A DNA stretch of 64,000 nt. It comes from Liopterus haemorrhoidalis (Eukaryota; Arthropoda; Insecta; Coleoptera; Dytiscidae). The notes below the pieces were generated by a model, which searched no databases, was not told the DNA's origin, and saw only the letters and a program-made list of their open reading frames with translations. The stretch covers positions 55,163,201-55,227,200 of the forward strand of contig OZ020616.1 in assembly GCA_963971575.1 (NCBI GenBank), in the 5' to 3' direction. A program made the position numbers and the translations under genes. Of the stretch, positions 1 through 9,504 are shown piece by piece (position 1 is the stretch's first letter; every line of letters begins with the position of its first letter).

Positions 1-152
1 GTTGATGATGATGAATTATTAAAGAGATTTTATGGTTTTGTTTTGTTGTTGCACATTTCGTTTATTAACATTCCATTTTTTACGTTTGTTATTGTTTGTG
101 AAACTGTTGACACTATTTGTTTGGTCCATGAAGTAATCCGGTGAGCAGCATA
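1..152 (+). other. 5' flank or 5' UTR of nAChR alpha1
   Basis: AT-rich leader directly before the alpha1 start codon. A two-codon upstream ORF (ATG AAG TAA, 128-136) lies 16 bases before the chosen ATG at 153. No upstream exon, TATA box or other promoter element can be placed with confidence. An acceptor splice site within this stretch cannot be excluded. Confidence 0.35.
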
Positions 153-3100
153 ATGAAGCTGCTGATATTACTGTTACTAGTAACAACTGTCGACGTCTGT
201 CTGTGTAACCCAGACGCTAAACGTCTCTACGATGATCTTCTCAGCAATTACAATAGGCTTATCCGACCAGTGGGTAACAACTCGGATCGTCTTACAGTCA
301 AGATGGGACTACGTTTATCTCAACTTATCGATGTGGTGAGTTCTTGTAAAAACAAAACGAGAAACAGTTTCTAAAAGGAAGTTTTGTTCTAGAACTTGAA
401 GAATCAAATTATGACAACTAATGTATGGGTGGAACAGGTAATTAGTTGAAACATTGTTATTGGTTTGTTGTTATGTTTGTTTGTTTCTAGGAATGGAATG
501 ACTACAAATTGAAATGGAATCCAGATGATTATGGAGGCGTGGAAACTCTGCACGTTCCATCTGAACATATATGGCTTCCAGATATTGTGCTGTATAATAA
601 GTAAGTTTAGATTCTTTAAATTTCCAATCTTATCTAGAGTTGCCGAAGACTCAATTCATTATTCCAGTTGATTTGATTTCTCATTTTAGCGCGGATGGAA
701 ATTACGAAGTGACAATAATGACAAAAGCGATTCTTCATCACACCGGAAAAGTAATCTGGAAACCACCAGCTATCTATAAGTCTTTTTGTGAAATCGATGT
801 GGAATATTTCCCGTTTGATGAACAGACATGTTTTATGAAATTTGGTTCATGGACATACGACGGATACATGGTAAGTTTGTTAAAATTTTGTATGTGAGGC
901 GTGACAATAACCTAGTAAATCATTCGATACATGATGCTATCCTACCCTTGGCAAACACTGCTACGCCCACCTCAGTTCACTGTCGCATAACGTTCGTTAC
1001 TCGCTTTTCACTGTTCCACTGTTCGCTACCTCGACGCGTGCTCCCACCAATATATACATCGGTGGTTTGTTTTTCAGGTTGATCTCAGACATTTATCGCA
1101 AATCCCCGACTCTGACAACATCGACGTTGGAATTGATCTTCAGGATTATTACATATCAGTAGAATGGGACATCATGAGAGTACCGGCAGTACGTAACGAA
1201 AAGTTTTACAGTTGCTGTGAAGAACCTTACCCGGATATCATTTTCAACATCACCCTTCGAAGAAAAACACTCTTCTACACTGTAAATCTAATTATTCCTT
1301 GCGTCGGCATATCGTTTCTTTCCGTTCTAGTTTTCTACTTACCCTCGGATTCCGGTGAGAAGGTGTCTCTTTGCATCTCGATCCTGCTGTCGCTCACCGT
1401 GTTTTTCTTACTGCTGGCGGAAATCATCCCTCCTACTTCTCTAACAGTCCCTCTCCTTGGAAAATACCTACTGTTTACAATGGTGCTCGTGACTTTATCT
1501 GTCGTGGTGACAATCGCAGTGCTCAATGTTAACTTTAGATCACCCGTCACACATAAACTTGCCCCTTGGGTACAATGCTTTTTTATAGAGATCCTTCCTA
1601 AATTTCTATGGATCGAACGTCCCAAGAAAGATGACAATGACGACAACAATAAGGATACAGACTCTGGATTGTTAACTGACATAATTCAAGTTCCGATGAT
1701 TGATAAATTTAAATCGTATGATAAAAATTCATTCGGTGACAGTTTTGAAATATCTATGGGTCCTCCATCAAGATTTGACGTTGCTGCATCTGGTGGTATT
1801 GGACCATGTTTTGGGGAACCTCCCTTTCCCTCGTTACCTCTTTCAGGGGGTGATGAAGAGTTATATAGCCCCAGTTGTCGGACAACGATAGACGGCAACA
1901 GCGAGCCCAGTCCTACGTTCGAGAAACTGATGGTTAACGAAATAGAAAAAACCATCGAGGATTCGAGGTTCATTGCTCAACACGTTAGAAACAAGGACTC
2001 CTTCGAGAACGTAAGTAATATAACCAGTGGCGTATCTAAATATTATGACACTCACCTTAAAATCCACCACTATAAAACGCTCTGATCTGTAAGACACGGT
2101 ATTCTACAAACGGTTATTCATTTTTGTTTCGTATTACCTAATTTATAACGTAATTAATTTTACCTAAGTTATACGAATATTTGAGTTTCAAGGAATTAAC
2201 AACAAAAGAACATAAAATTTGACACCTTTACAACATTGGCAATACCGCCCCCATTTGCCATAAGACCAATACTGCATTATAACGTTTGAACGGACTATAG
2301 AAATGAGCAAAATGTGACTTTCCTACTAGACTTTCCTGATTTGTGGTTGTGATAGCTACTATTTGATCAATAAAAATAAATTTTAAATCGCTGACGATGA
2401 CACCCAATGAGATTGTATATAACATAGAGACGGACGCTGGCAACTTGTTTTGAAACCAACACCTCCTTACGCGTAGTCTGGCCTCCAGTTGCCCCCCCCC
2501 CCCCCCCCAGAATTGTTTAGAGAAAAATGTATTTTAGAAATAAGGACTTTTTTTAGGTCATCACTTGTATTTGGCCCCCCCAAATTTTACTAAAAAATTT
2601 CTTGCCCCCACCCATAATTTAAGAGATAGCGCCGCCGGGAAATCGACAAATATTATAATAATAGTGAGATGGAATTCAACTATTATCTGTTCTATACCTG
2701 TAATATACACGTCAGACACAAGGCCGCTAGCTCAGGTAGAGTTAACGAGATTAGCAGGGGTTCCATACAAATTCTTACACCCTAAACTGACAGATTTTTA
2801 TTTGCGCATTATAAATTTGACTGATTTTAATCTAGAAAAATTCAAATTTAATTTTACCCGTCTGGGAAAAATGGGGGGGTCTGGGCCTAGAGCATGTTGT
2901 GTCTAGTGTTTTTCTCGAGAAATTCTTGAGAAAGTTATAATTCTCATTTATCATTTCTCGAGAAATGTAAAAAAAATTCTCGAGAAATGTAATTTTTTCT
3001 CGACGCCACGTTAAAGGCATTGTGCTTTTAAAAAACTATTTAAAAAAAAATGAGGCACTGATTATAATTTAATTTTGATAAAATTTGTCTTCTGTCTCCC

Positions 3101-4091
3101 GCAACGCAAATGTGGCAACAGATAAAAAGCGATTTATGATATTAAGCTAATTAGCATTTATTGTTACAATATTTTATTTTAATTTAGTGTATTATTTATT
3201 ATAATCAATTACATTTCATTTTTTGTTCAGTTTAAAACTGTTATGTAAAAGATTACCTACAAGTTAAATAAAATTATTTCTTAATTTTTTGAAAATTTCT
3301 CTATACATATGTATTTTCAATTAATATGCAATTACGTGCCGTTTTCATAATCATTTTTAAAGAATACTTCCTTTAAATGAATACTTTTACTTTAAAGTTG
3401 ACTATAATTTTAACATGTTTTTGTCCTCTACAATATTTTCAACATTAAAAAAAATATGTATTCTAATAATTATTTTTCTCGATATTTTTCGAGATTTCTC
3501 GAGAAAATAAGTCTTATTTTTTATTTCTAGAGAAATGAAAAATATCGAGAAATCAGAAACAGTTGTGTCCCACCAATATACCTGTAGTATACACGTCAAA
3601 CATAAGGCCGCTAGCTCAGGTAGAGTTAACGAGATTAGCAGGGGTTCCATACAAATACACCCTAAACCGACAGATTTTTATTTGCGAATTATAAATTTGA
3701 TTTGAATCTACAAAATTTCAAATTCAGTTTTGACCCGCCTGGGTAAAAATATTCGCCTTCGCTGGCCTTGAGCATGTTGTGTCCTATATACATTGAATGG
3801 TGCCCGGGCGTCCCTCCTCCCTCTATAGATACACTACCGAATGTCACACAGAGTATAGGATGTCGCTGATTGTATTGTTTGTTACAGGTAGAAGAAGACT
3901 GGAAGTATGTCGCGATGGTATTAGACAGATTGTTCCTGTGGATCTTCACACTCGCCTGTGTTTTTGGGACGGCGCTTATTATACTCCAGGCGCCTTCCCT
4001 TTATGACACCAACAAACCGATTGACATCCTCATTTCAAAAGTGGCCAAGAAAAAGATGGCACTACTCAAAATGGGAAGCGACGAGTTGTGA
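153..4091 (+). CDS. nAChRalpha1: nicotinic acetylcholine receptor subunit alpha1
   Basis: Ligand-gated cation channel subunit of the insect neuronal plasma membrane. Coding exons: 153-335, 393-437, 491-600, 690-870, 1078-2010, 3888-4091. All introns are GT-AG and the joins keep one frame, giving about 551 residues (Drosophila alpha1 is of similar length). Residues 1-18 are a leucine-rich signal peptide. The mature N-terminus [20 protein letters not shown] is the alpha1/alpha2 signature. The Cys-loop is C146-C160. The vicinal pair C219-C220 (YSCCEEPY) marks an alpha subunit. M1-M3 follow in exon 5, then a long cytoplasmic loop, then M4 in the last exon ([20 protein letters not shown]). The ATG at 153 is chosen because it begins the signal peptide; the upstream ATG at 128 stops after two codons. 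The extracellular domain and the loop end (RFIAQHV-NKD-FENV) match Drosophila alpha1 better than alpha2. It lies head-to-tail with its paralogue alpha2. Confidence 0.96.
2694..2903. repeat. direct repeat, copy 1 (about 210 bp)
   Basis: Starts near 'acctgtaatatacacgtcag' and ends in 'gagcatgttgtgtc'. The same sequence, slightly diverged, recurs at 3581-3782 in the same orientation. The two copies flank the 2904-3562 MITE. Confidence 0.8.
2904..3562. mobile_element. MITE rich in TCTCGAGAAA palindromes, copy 1
   Basis: Roughly 660 bp, AT-rich, with clusters of 'tctcgagaaa' at both ends. The ends read TAGTGTTT... and ...AGAAACA, suggesting short TIRs and a TA target. The body matches 55798-56450 over nearly its full length (shared landmarks 'cgccacgttaaaggcattgtg' / 'caccatgttaaacgcattgtg'). 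No coding capacity is seen. Confidence 0.75.
3581..3782. repeat. direct repeat, copy 2
   Basis: Second copy of the repeat at 2694-2903 ('ggccgctagctcaggtagag' is identical in both), just 3' of the MITE and 5' of the last alpha1 exon. Confidence 0.8.
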
Positions 4092-4332
4092 GAAGATAAT
4101 AAAAATGTATCACATCATTGTTAACATTTCATGCAAGGAATCAGATAATACTTATGGGAATAAGTCTAACAAAATCCTTATACCAATGCGATACACGAAG
4201 ATAATCATTAGATTATAGAATTGTTTTATTACGTGATTTTAATTATATACTTGAATAATATAAAAATGCAATATGTTATTGTTGATGTTTGTTTTTGACA
4301 TGTAGAACATTCTAGTCGACATTTTACTGTAT

Positions 4333-4338
4333 AATAAA
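4333..4338 (+). terminator. candidate polyadenylation signal of nAChR alpha1
   Basis: AATAAA, 242 bases after the alpha1 stop codon and before the hAT insertion at 4410. It is the first good hexamer in the 3' flank. The cleavage site is not determinable here. Confidence 0.4.
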
Positions 4339-4409
4339 TCTTTTACGATATTTGCGCATAAACTTACGATTTCATTCGTTGGCAGGACATTGCACAATAC
4401 CGTCTAAAG

Positions 4410-5380
4410 CAAGGGTGTCAAACTCATTTCAGTCCCGGGCCATTTTTCTAACAAGTAAAATTTACGCGGGCCGCACGTTACGTACAGGCTATTCCAAACG
4501 TTTAGGCGGATCTAAATGGGAATTTCGTTCTTTAAGGTTGTCACGAGAAGGAACCTTGCTTGGATAATTTCAAGTCTAACGTTGGTATGTGAAAATTAAA
4601 AATTCCAACAGTGAAACCATAGAGACGATGACATTTATTAAAAATTTGAATTCATTTTCACATATTTTGAAGATAAAAAAAAAATAATAATAATAAATGG
4701 GAAATTTTTATTAAGAATGACAAAAAATTAAAATTAAATGACATTTTATAATAACAATCAATTTAATCTAGAATTTGCAGTGTGAGTATGATTTTCAAAG
4801 CTTAAACAAAATGACCAAAAGTCCAAATTAATAGATAAAAATTACTAGATTTCAAAATCTAGTTCTATCTCAACGTTTGGAAAAACCTATATTTATATTG
4901 TTACTTATTCTGTTTTTTATTTTCCTCCATTTTTTTGAATATATATTTGAAGGAAGTAAGGAAATAACATTTAAATAATAACAATTAAATTTTGCAAAAA
5001 TATTTGCTTTATCGAACAACAAAACAAAAACGGGTCAAAATCAGCGTACTGGTACTGTACACAGCAGTTGCACCTATAGAAAAGTGGTATTTGAAAGCTA
5101 TGCTTACGAGAGTATTATTTGGAATCACGGGGAATCGCTGATCTACCGACTATCGCACGGCTAACTGCAACAGTTATTGCCTGACTATTGGTTTTCCGCC
5201 CTTGCCGAAGTCTTGACGCCGCAGCACGGACAGCTTCTGTCACGAGGTATTTTCGTTCAAATAAATGTTTATACTATATATAGTATAAAAAATTATTATA
5301 GTATAAGAAGTCATTACGGGCCGCTAAAATGCAAGTAGTGGGCAGCATGCGGCCCGTGGGCCGCCAGTTTGACACCCTTG
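4410..5380. mobile_element. hAT-like non-autonomous transposon with 8-bp TSD
   Basis: Ends are CAAGGGTGTCAAACTCATTT and its inverted counterpart ...GTTTGACACCCTTG. The element is flanked by the perfect octamer GTCTAAAG (4402-4409 and 5381-5388), the hAT hallmark. It is 971 bp with no transposase ORF, and carries a nested 400-bp MITE at 4485-4887. Confidence 0.93.
4485..4887. mobile_element. TTCCAAACGGTTAAGCGGA-type MITE, copy 1 (nested in hAT)
   Basis: Begins 'caggctattccaaacgttta' after TA and ends '...aacgtttggaaaaacc' before TA. Homologous along its length to 30669-31075 and 31382-31779, but more diverged. It inserted into the 4410-5380 hAT element. Confidence 0.8.
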
Positions 5381-5402
5381 GTCTAAAGGCTCGCGCACAT
5401 TA

Positions 5403-6307
5403 AGGTAGCCATACACCTCCAGGAAATCCTCTAGGAAAAGGCTTCCGGGATTTCCTTGGGGATTTCCTTTACAAAACCCTCGCACGGAGAGGATTTTCTT
5501 CAAGGAAATTCTCAAGGAAAAGGCCTTGAGAATTTTCTCCAGGTTCAACTCCAGGTCAACACACTAGTTCAGTGTTGACTGGTGGTGGTTATTCTCGTGG
5601 TATTGCAAATTGTTTTCATCATGGCATCGATATTTTAGCGGCTGTCGGTTGTGTGATTCCATGGGACTTCTTTCGCAAGAAAAGGCGCAAAAGAGGTGTA
5701 TGGTGCAAGGCTTTTGAAGAGAAGCTTGTATTCCCACAAGAATCTAATTACTGAACTGAAGGTTTTCTCGAAAGATTACCACAATTACTTGAGGAGGGAC
5801 CACGATACATATTTACATCTATCATTGGTCACCCCTTTTATCGCCAAAGAAGATACGGTTATGAGACAAGCCATCCCCCCCACGAAATACTCATTGCAAT
5901 ACTGAGATTCTTGGCTACAAGAAGGAGTTACGAAGACATCAATTATTCAATAATAATTTCTCCCCAGGCCCTTATTTATATCATGGTAATGTTTTGAACT
6001 TGCTACAAGCAAGGTTCATTCTCGTACATTTCTGTGAATTCTATTAAAAATTCTGAGACATGGCGAAATAGTACACTTCCGACAGTAACTTCACAAATCC
6101 TCAAGGAGACTGTCGTCAACACATACACGCAGCAAGAGCCTGGGAAAATTTGGCCTCAAGGCGGATAAAATTGATTTTCGTTCGGGATTTTTGGTCTCTC
6201 TCACCCACCGCGGCCTCAAGGACGCCGCCACACACGTTGGAGAATTCCTCAAGGCTTGAACTGTTCAGGCCGAACCTTGAGGAAATCCCGCTCGTGTATG
6301 GCTACCT
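5403..6307 (+). mobile_element. PIF/Harbinger element, internally deleted, TTA TSD
   Basis: TIR AGGTAGCCATACAC at the left and GTGTATGGCTACCT at the right, flanked by TTA (5400-5402 and 6308-6310). Three-base TWA duplications are typical of Harbinger. Interior + strand frames 5640-5990 retain broken pieces of a HARBI1-like transposase N-terminus: 'KDYHNYLRRDHDTYLHLSLV', then 'AKEDTVMRQAIPP', then 'ILRFLATRRSYEDI'. The catalytic core is missing, so it is a dead, non-autonomous copy. Confidence 0.88.
5640..5990 (+). pseudogene. HARBI1-like transposase N-terminal remnant
   Basis: Pieces of the N-terminal domain of a Harbinger transposase lie in at least two reading frames, interrupted by frameshifts and stops. 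The motif order (KRRKRGVW, YHNYLR, DTVMRQAIPP, LRFLAT-RSYED, ISPQAL) matches that family. The DDE domain is absent. It lies inside the TIR element 5403-6307. Confidence 0.75.
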
Positions 6308-6309
6308 TT

Positions 6310-6745
6310 AGGAATCACAGCGCATCGCATTACAATACAAAAATCCACACGGATCGGTTTCATACATTTTATATGAGACATTGCTGACAGGGCGCATTGG
6401 GCCACATTGGGCCGCAGCCAGCGCATTGACGGATCGCTTGGCAGGCGTATTATTGTGCCTAGCCCGCTGTGGTCCATCCCACCACTCCACAGTGGGCGAC
6501 GGCAGGCGGATATGTGCGAAAGTTTTGAAGCAACTGTCTGCAACAAACGCAAGTGGTGGGTAAGCAATCCAATCGGTTCACGGAATTTGCTGGTTTGTCT
6601 TTGCAGATCATCTCGCAAAATTCCAAGTAATTGAGAAAATTTATCATATGACATTCTAAAATGTTGGAAATTTTTTTCAGAAATAAATCTTTAAAAAATG
6701 TATGGAATTCTCCAAATCTTTTTCTTTTCAAGCAGATATCGTCGC
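6310..6745 (-). pseudogene. second Harbinger-type transposase fragment
   Basis: On the minus strand, from about 6745 down: 'FGEFHTFFKDL', a frameshift, 'FRMSYDKFSQLLGILRDDLQ', then 'RQTSKFREPIG'. This is the Harbinger N-terminal signature (FR-S---F--LL---...Q-T-FRE-I). Downstream the frame loses similarity. It is unlike the fragment in 5403-6307, so a separate family was present. It is cut off upstream by a mariner remnant. Confidence 0.6.
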
Positions 6746-7060
6746 ACCATACGAGGTGTGTAAATTAAATAACCGGATTTAATTAAATTTTTTTATCCGA
6801 ATAGGATTACAATTCAATATTGTCCCCCTCAAAATAACTTCCCTGGGCAGCCACACAGCGCTGGATACGTTTCTTCCAATCCTCATAGCAGTGCTGGAAC
6901 TCGTATACTGGAATAAATTTCAGCTAATCGGTTACGGACGTTGTTTTCGAGTGTCCCAAAATGACGTCTCTTGAGGTGATTTTTCAATCTTGGGAAGAGG
7001 AAAAAGTCAAAACGACTCAAGTCAGGCAAATAAGGAGGCTGCCCCTTCCTGCAATATCTT
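6745..7060 (-). pseudogene. mariner-like transposase 3' end
   Basis: Minus-strand translation gives 'QPPYLPDLSRFDFFLFPRLK', then 'NHLKRRHFGTLEN', and later 'LEETYPALCGCPGKLF'. This matches the mariner C-terminal pattern PPYSPDL-P-DFFLFP-LK...R---CV---G-YF. Several residues, including the third catalytic acid region, are altered and stops occur. The left limit 'tacgaggtgtgtaaattaaa' looks like a mariner terminus. Confidence 0.7.
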
Positions 7061-7537
7061 ATGGATATTTTAGAGAAATGCCTCCCCCCTCATTCTACTT
7101 AAATGTGTGCGCGAAATAGGTAATAAAATTAATTTTAACATGTTTTAAATTTTGAAACTAAATTAAGAATTTTAGGTAGCGTTTCCATGAGTGCTCATAT
7201 GGTAAATTTGATAAATAAAATTCTATATCAATAAATCAAAAAAATAAAATAAATAATAATAATGTTTAGTAACAATTAAATTATTTAATTTATTTGTCAG
7301 TATTTACAATACTACACACATAAAATAAAAAATAAATAAATAACTAAAAATTACTATTTTTATGTTGTACAGTAAATTTCAGACAGCAATTGCAAATAAA
7401 ATATTTCACTAAATCAAAAAAATAATCTTTAAATCAAGAAAAATTTCAAATAAAAATTGTTACAATTATATTACAGCAATTTTTTTTAAATATTTTTTTT
7501 TTCTAAATATTTCTGTTAAGGGTGCGCACAACCGTAC
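7061..7537. other. AT-rich intergenic DNA, nothing recognised
   Basis: Long A/T runs with no ORF, TIR pair or tandem repeat that I can support. It lies between the mariner remnant and the long-TIR MITE. Confidence 0.5.
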
Positions 7538-8244
7538 AGTTTCCTATACAAGACGAACAACCTGAAATAAAATTAGTAACAATCTATACATCAAAATTTT
7601 CAGCGAATTTTTATCTACCTAATAGGATATTTTTAATTGTCAAAAGAACTGTCATGTAATTGTAAATAAACAACTTGCGTTATACACGCCATCTTGTAAA
7701 CCATTCGACGCATATTTGTGTACCATGCGGCAAAATGTAGCTAAAGCTTCATTCTACAAATATGTTTGGAGATAATTTGTTCTATTGTGAAAATTAATTA
7801 TAGTTATTGTACTTGGTAATTTACTTTTGCCGCCACCTCGAATCTGCCGCGGTTCTCAATATAGGTGCGGCGGATAAAAATGTTTCATTTCATGTAAAGA
7901 ATACTTGTACCAAGTGGCATTTCATTATCATCAAGTATAATATTTTTCGACGAAGACTCTAAACTATAAACAATCATGTCGAAAAAAATGTTAACGTATT
8001 ATTTAAACATTTCTACACAAATCTATATAAATATAAAAATTATTTGAAACCCACAAATATATTTAAAAAATTACAGAACATTGTTGTGTAATACCTCTTA
8101 TTAAGTTATTTAGCAATAACATTTTTACAATAATTTTTTCTACAATCAAAAATATCCTATTAGATAGATAAAAATTCTGTGCAAAATTTGATGTATAGAT
8201 TGTCACTAATTTTATTTCAGATTGTTAGTTTTGTATAAGAAACT
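7538..8244. mobile_element. MITE with about 110-bp terminal inverted repeats
   Basis: The left arm (7538-7650, starting AGTTTCCTATACAA) is the reverse complement of the right arm (about 8135-8244, ending TTGTATAAGAAACT). Shared inner landmarks are 'caatctatacatcaaa' and 'tagataaaaattct'. The interior, about 485 bp, has no ORF. No convincing TSD is seen. Confidence 0.8.
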
Positions 8245-8269
8245 AATAATCTCTGGGGGTTGTACGTAG

Positions 8270-9165
8270 CGTTAACGAAATTATTCACAGTAAACTTAAA
8301 ATTACACTAGTAAACTTCCACTTCCGGTTGACTGATTTTTACCAAAAATTGATCAAATGGTGGTATTGATGTCAACAGAGCCGGCGCGAGGGTCTGTGGC
8401 GCCCGTAGGCAAGATTTAATTGAGCGCCCCTAGGCGTAACTAGCTTTTTTCGAGCATGTCAAATGAAGACATAAAAAAACAGGATTTCCCTTCTAAATTT
8501 CAAATGAAGACCTAAAAAAAAGGTCCTCACTTCTAATTTTGAAGTAAAAACCTAAAAAAAAAAAGAAAAAGGTCCTTACTTCTAAAATTACATTTCACTA
8601 AATTATTTTTATATTCATTTGACATTTGGCGCCCCCTTGCAGCGGCGTCCGCATGCACCACATGCCTTGCATGCCTGCTTCCGCCGGCCCTGGATGTCAA
8701 AAACTTCAATATGAAGATTCATAAAAATCTCTTTATACAAATTCGCTCTACACGAGTCCACGGACCGACAGACATACAGAAGAAAGGCGCGCACCCCGTA
8801 TAAGCCCCCCCAAACACTCAAAAAACACTTTTAAGGAACACATGTTTTTGTAATTTAACATGGATCGTCCCAAGAAAAAATTTGGCTTCTTAGCTCCTCT
8901 AAAAAAATATTTTACTGTCGACCTGTTTGACTGTCGAAAAAAAAAAAAAAAAAACTAGGTACAACGTCTGGCTAAACGGACAGACAGAGTGACCTACTGA
9001 TAGATAACCAGACAGACAAACGTTACACATCATGCTAAAAATAGTAAAAAAATTATATAGAAACCTCAATTCGTGAAAATACTTCGAAATCCCAAAAAGT
9101 TAAAATCGGTATGAACGCAATATTTCCCTAATACATGTGGCGGTCGGTAAAAATTAATAATTCAT
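8270..9165 (+). repeat. dispersed repeat 'R1', copy 1 (interrupted)
   Basis: Shares with 19060-19560 (+) and 10270-10950 (-) the blocks 'tgatttttaccaaaaattga', 'gatgtcaa...cttaaatatgaag', 'catcatgctaaaaatagt' and 'aaatcggtatga'. It is split by a hAT MITE at 8376-8692. The A-rich 8938-8954 tract replaces part of the (GACA/GACG)n stretch found in the other copies. No ORF. Confidence 0.75.
8376..8692. mobile_element. hAT-like MITE with perfect 8-bp TSD
   Basis: Ends CAGAGCCGGCGCGAGGG and ...CTTCCGCCGGCCCTG, flanked by GATGTCAA (8368-8375, 8693-8700). It is inserted in repeat R1 and carries diverged units of the 'AAAAAAGGTCCTCACTTCT' minisatellite. Confidence 0.92.
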
Positions 9166-9504
9166 GCAAGAAAGGTCCAAGTCCTACATCCTTTCAATAT
9201 TTCACGAATTCAAAAGAAAAGGTCAATTTTTCAATTTTACCTAGTTGTAAACTAGTGACATTTGCGCAAAAATATTCCCAAATTTATTAAATTTAAATTA
9301 AATATCCCGGAAAAGTCATGCGCGTAGGACTATTGATTTCATGATCCTGTATCCTTCGGGTTCTTATGTTTAGCCGTCAGTATACCCAGACCCGTTCGTC
9401 GAAGTGTACGAACGTGAAAACGAAATGATCGTTTTCAACAAAATATTAGATCCAAAAATGTGTCGTGCCCTGGAAATTAAATACATAAAAATAAATTAAG
9501 TGCA
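9166..9504 (+). other. 5' flank of nAChR alpha2
   Basis: 339 bp between repeat R1 and the alpha2 start codon. It presumably holds the 5' UTR and core promoter, but no TATA box, initiator or CpG-rich stretch stands out. Confidence 0.4.

Larger units (their letters stand above)
2011..3887 (+). other. nAChR alpha1 intron 5 (M3-M4 loop)
   Basis: GT-AG intron between the cytoplasmic-loop exon and the M4 exon. It holds a 17-bp C tract near 2493-2509, a decayed GC-rich repeat (about 2460-2660) with one unit of the window-wide 'GTGAGGACCTTTTTT' minisatellite, and a MITE flanked by direct repeats (listed separately). Confidence 0.85.

Noticed and set aside
1335..1973. Minus-strand open frames opposite nAChR alpha1 exon 5
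   Set aside because: Antisense shadows of a well-supported coding exon; no similarity of their own.
8938..8954. Poly(A) tail of a processed retrocopy
   Set aside because: No gene-like sequence precedes it, and the position corresponds to the microsatellite slot of repeat R1.
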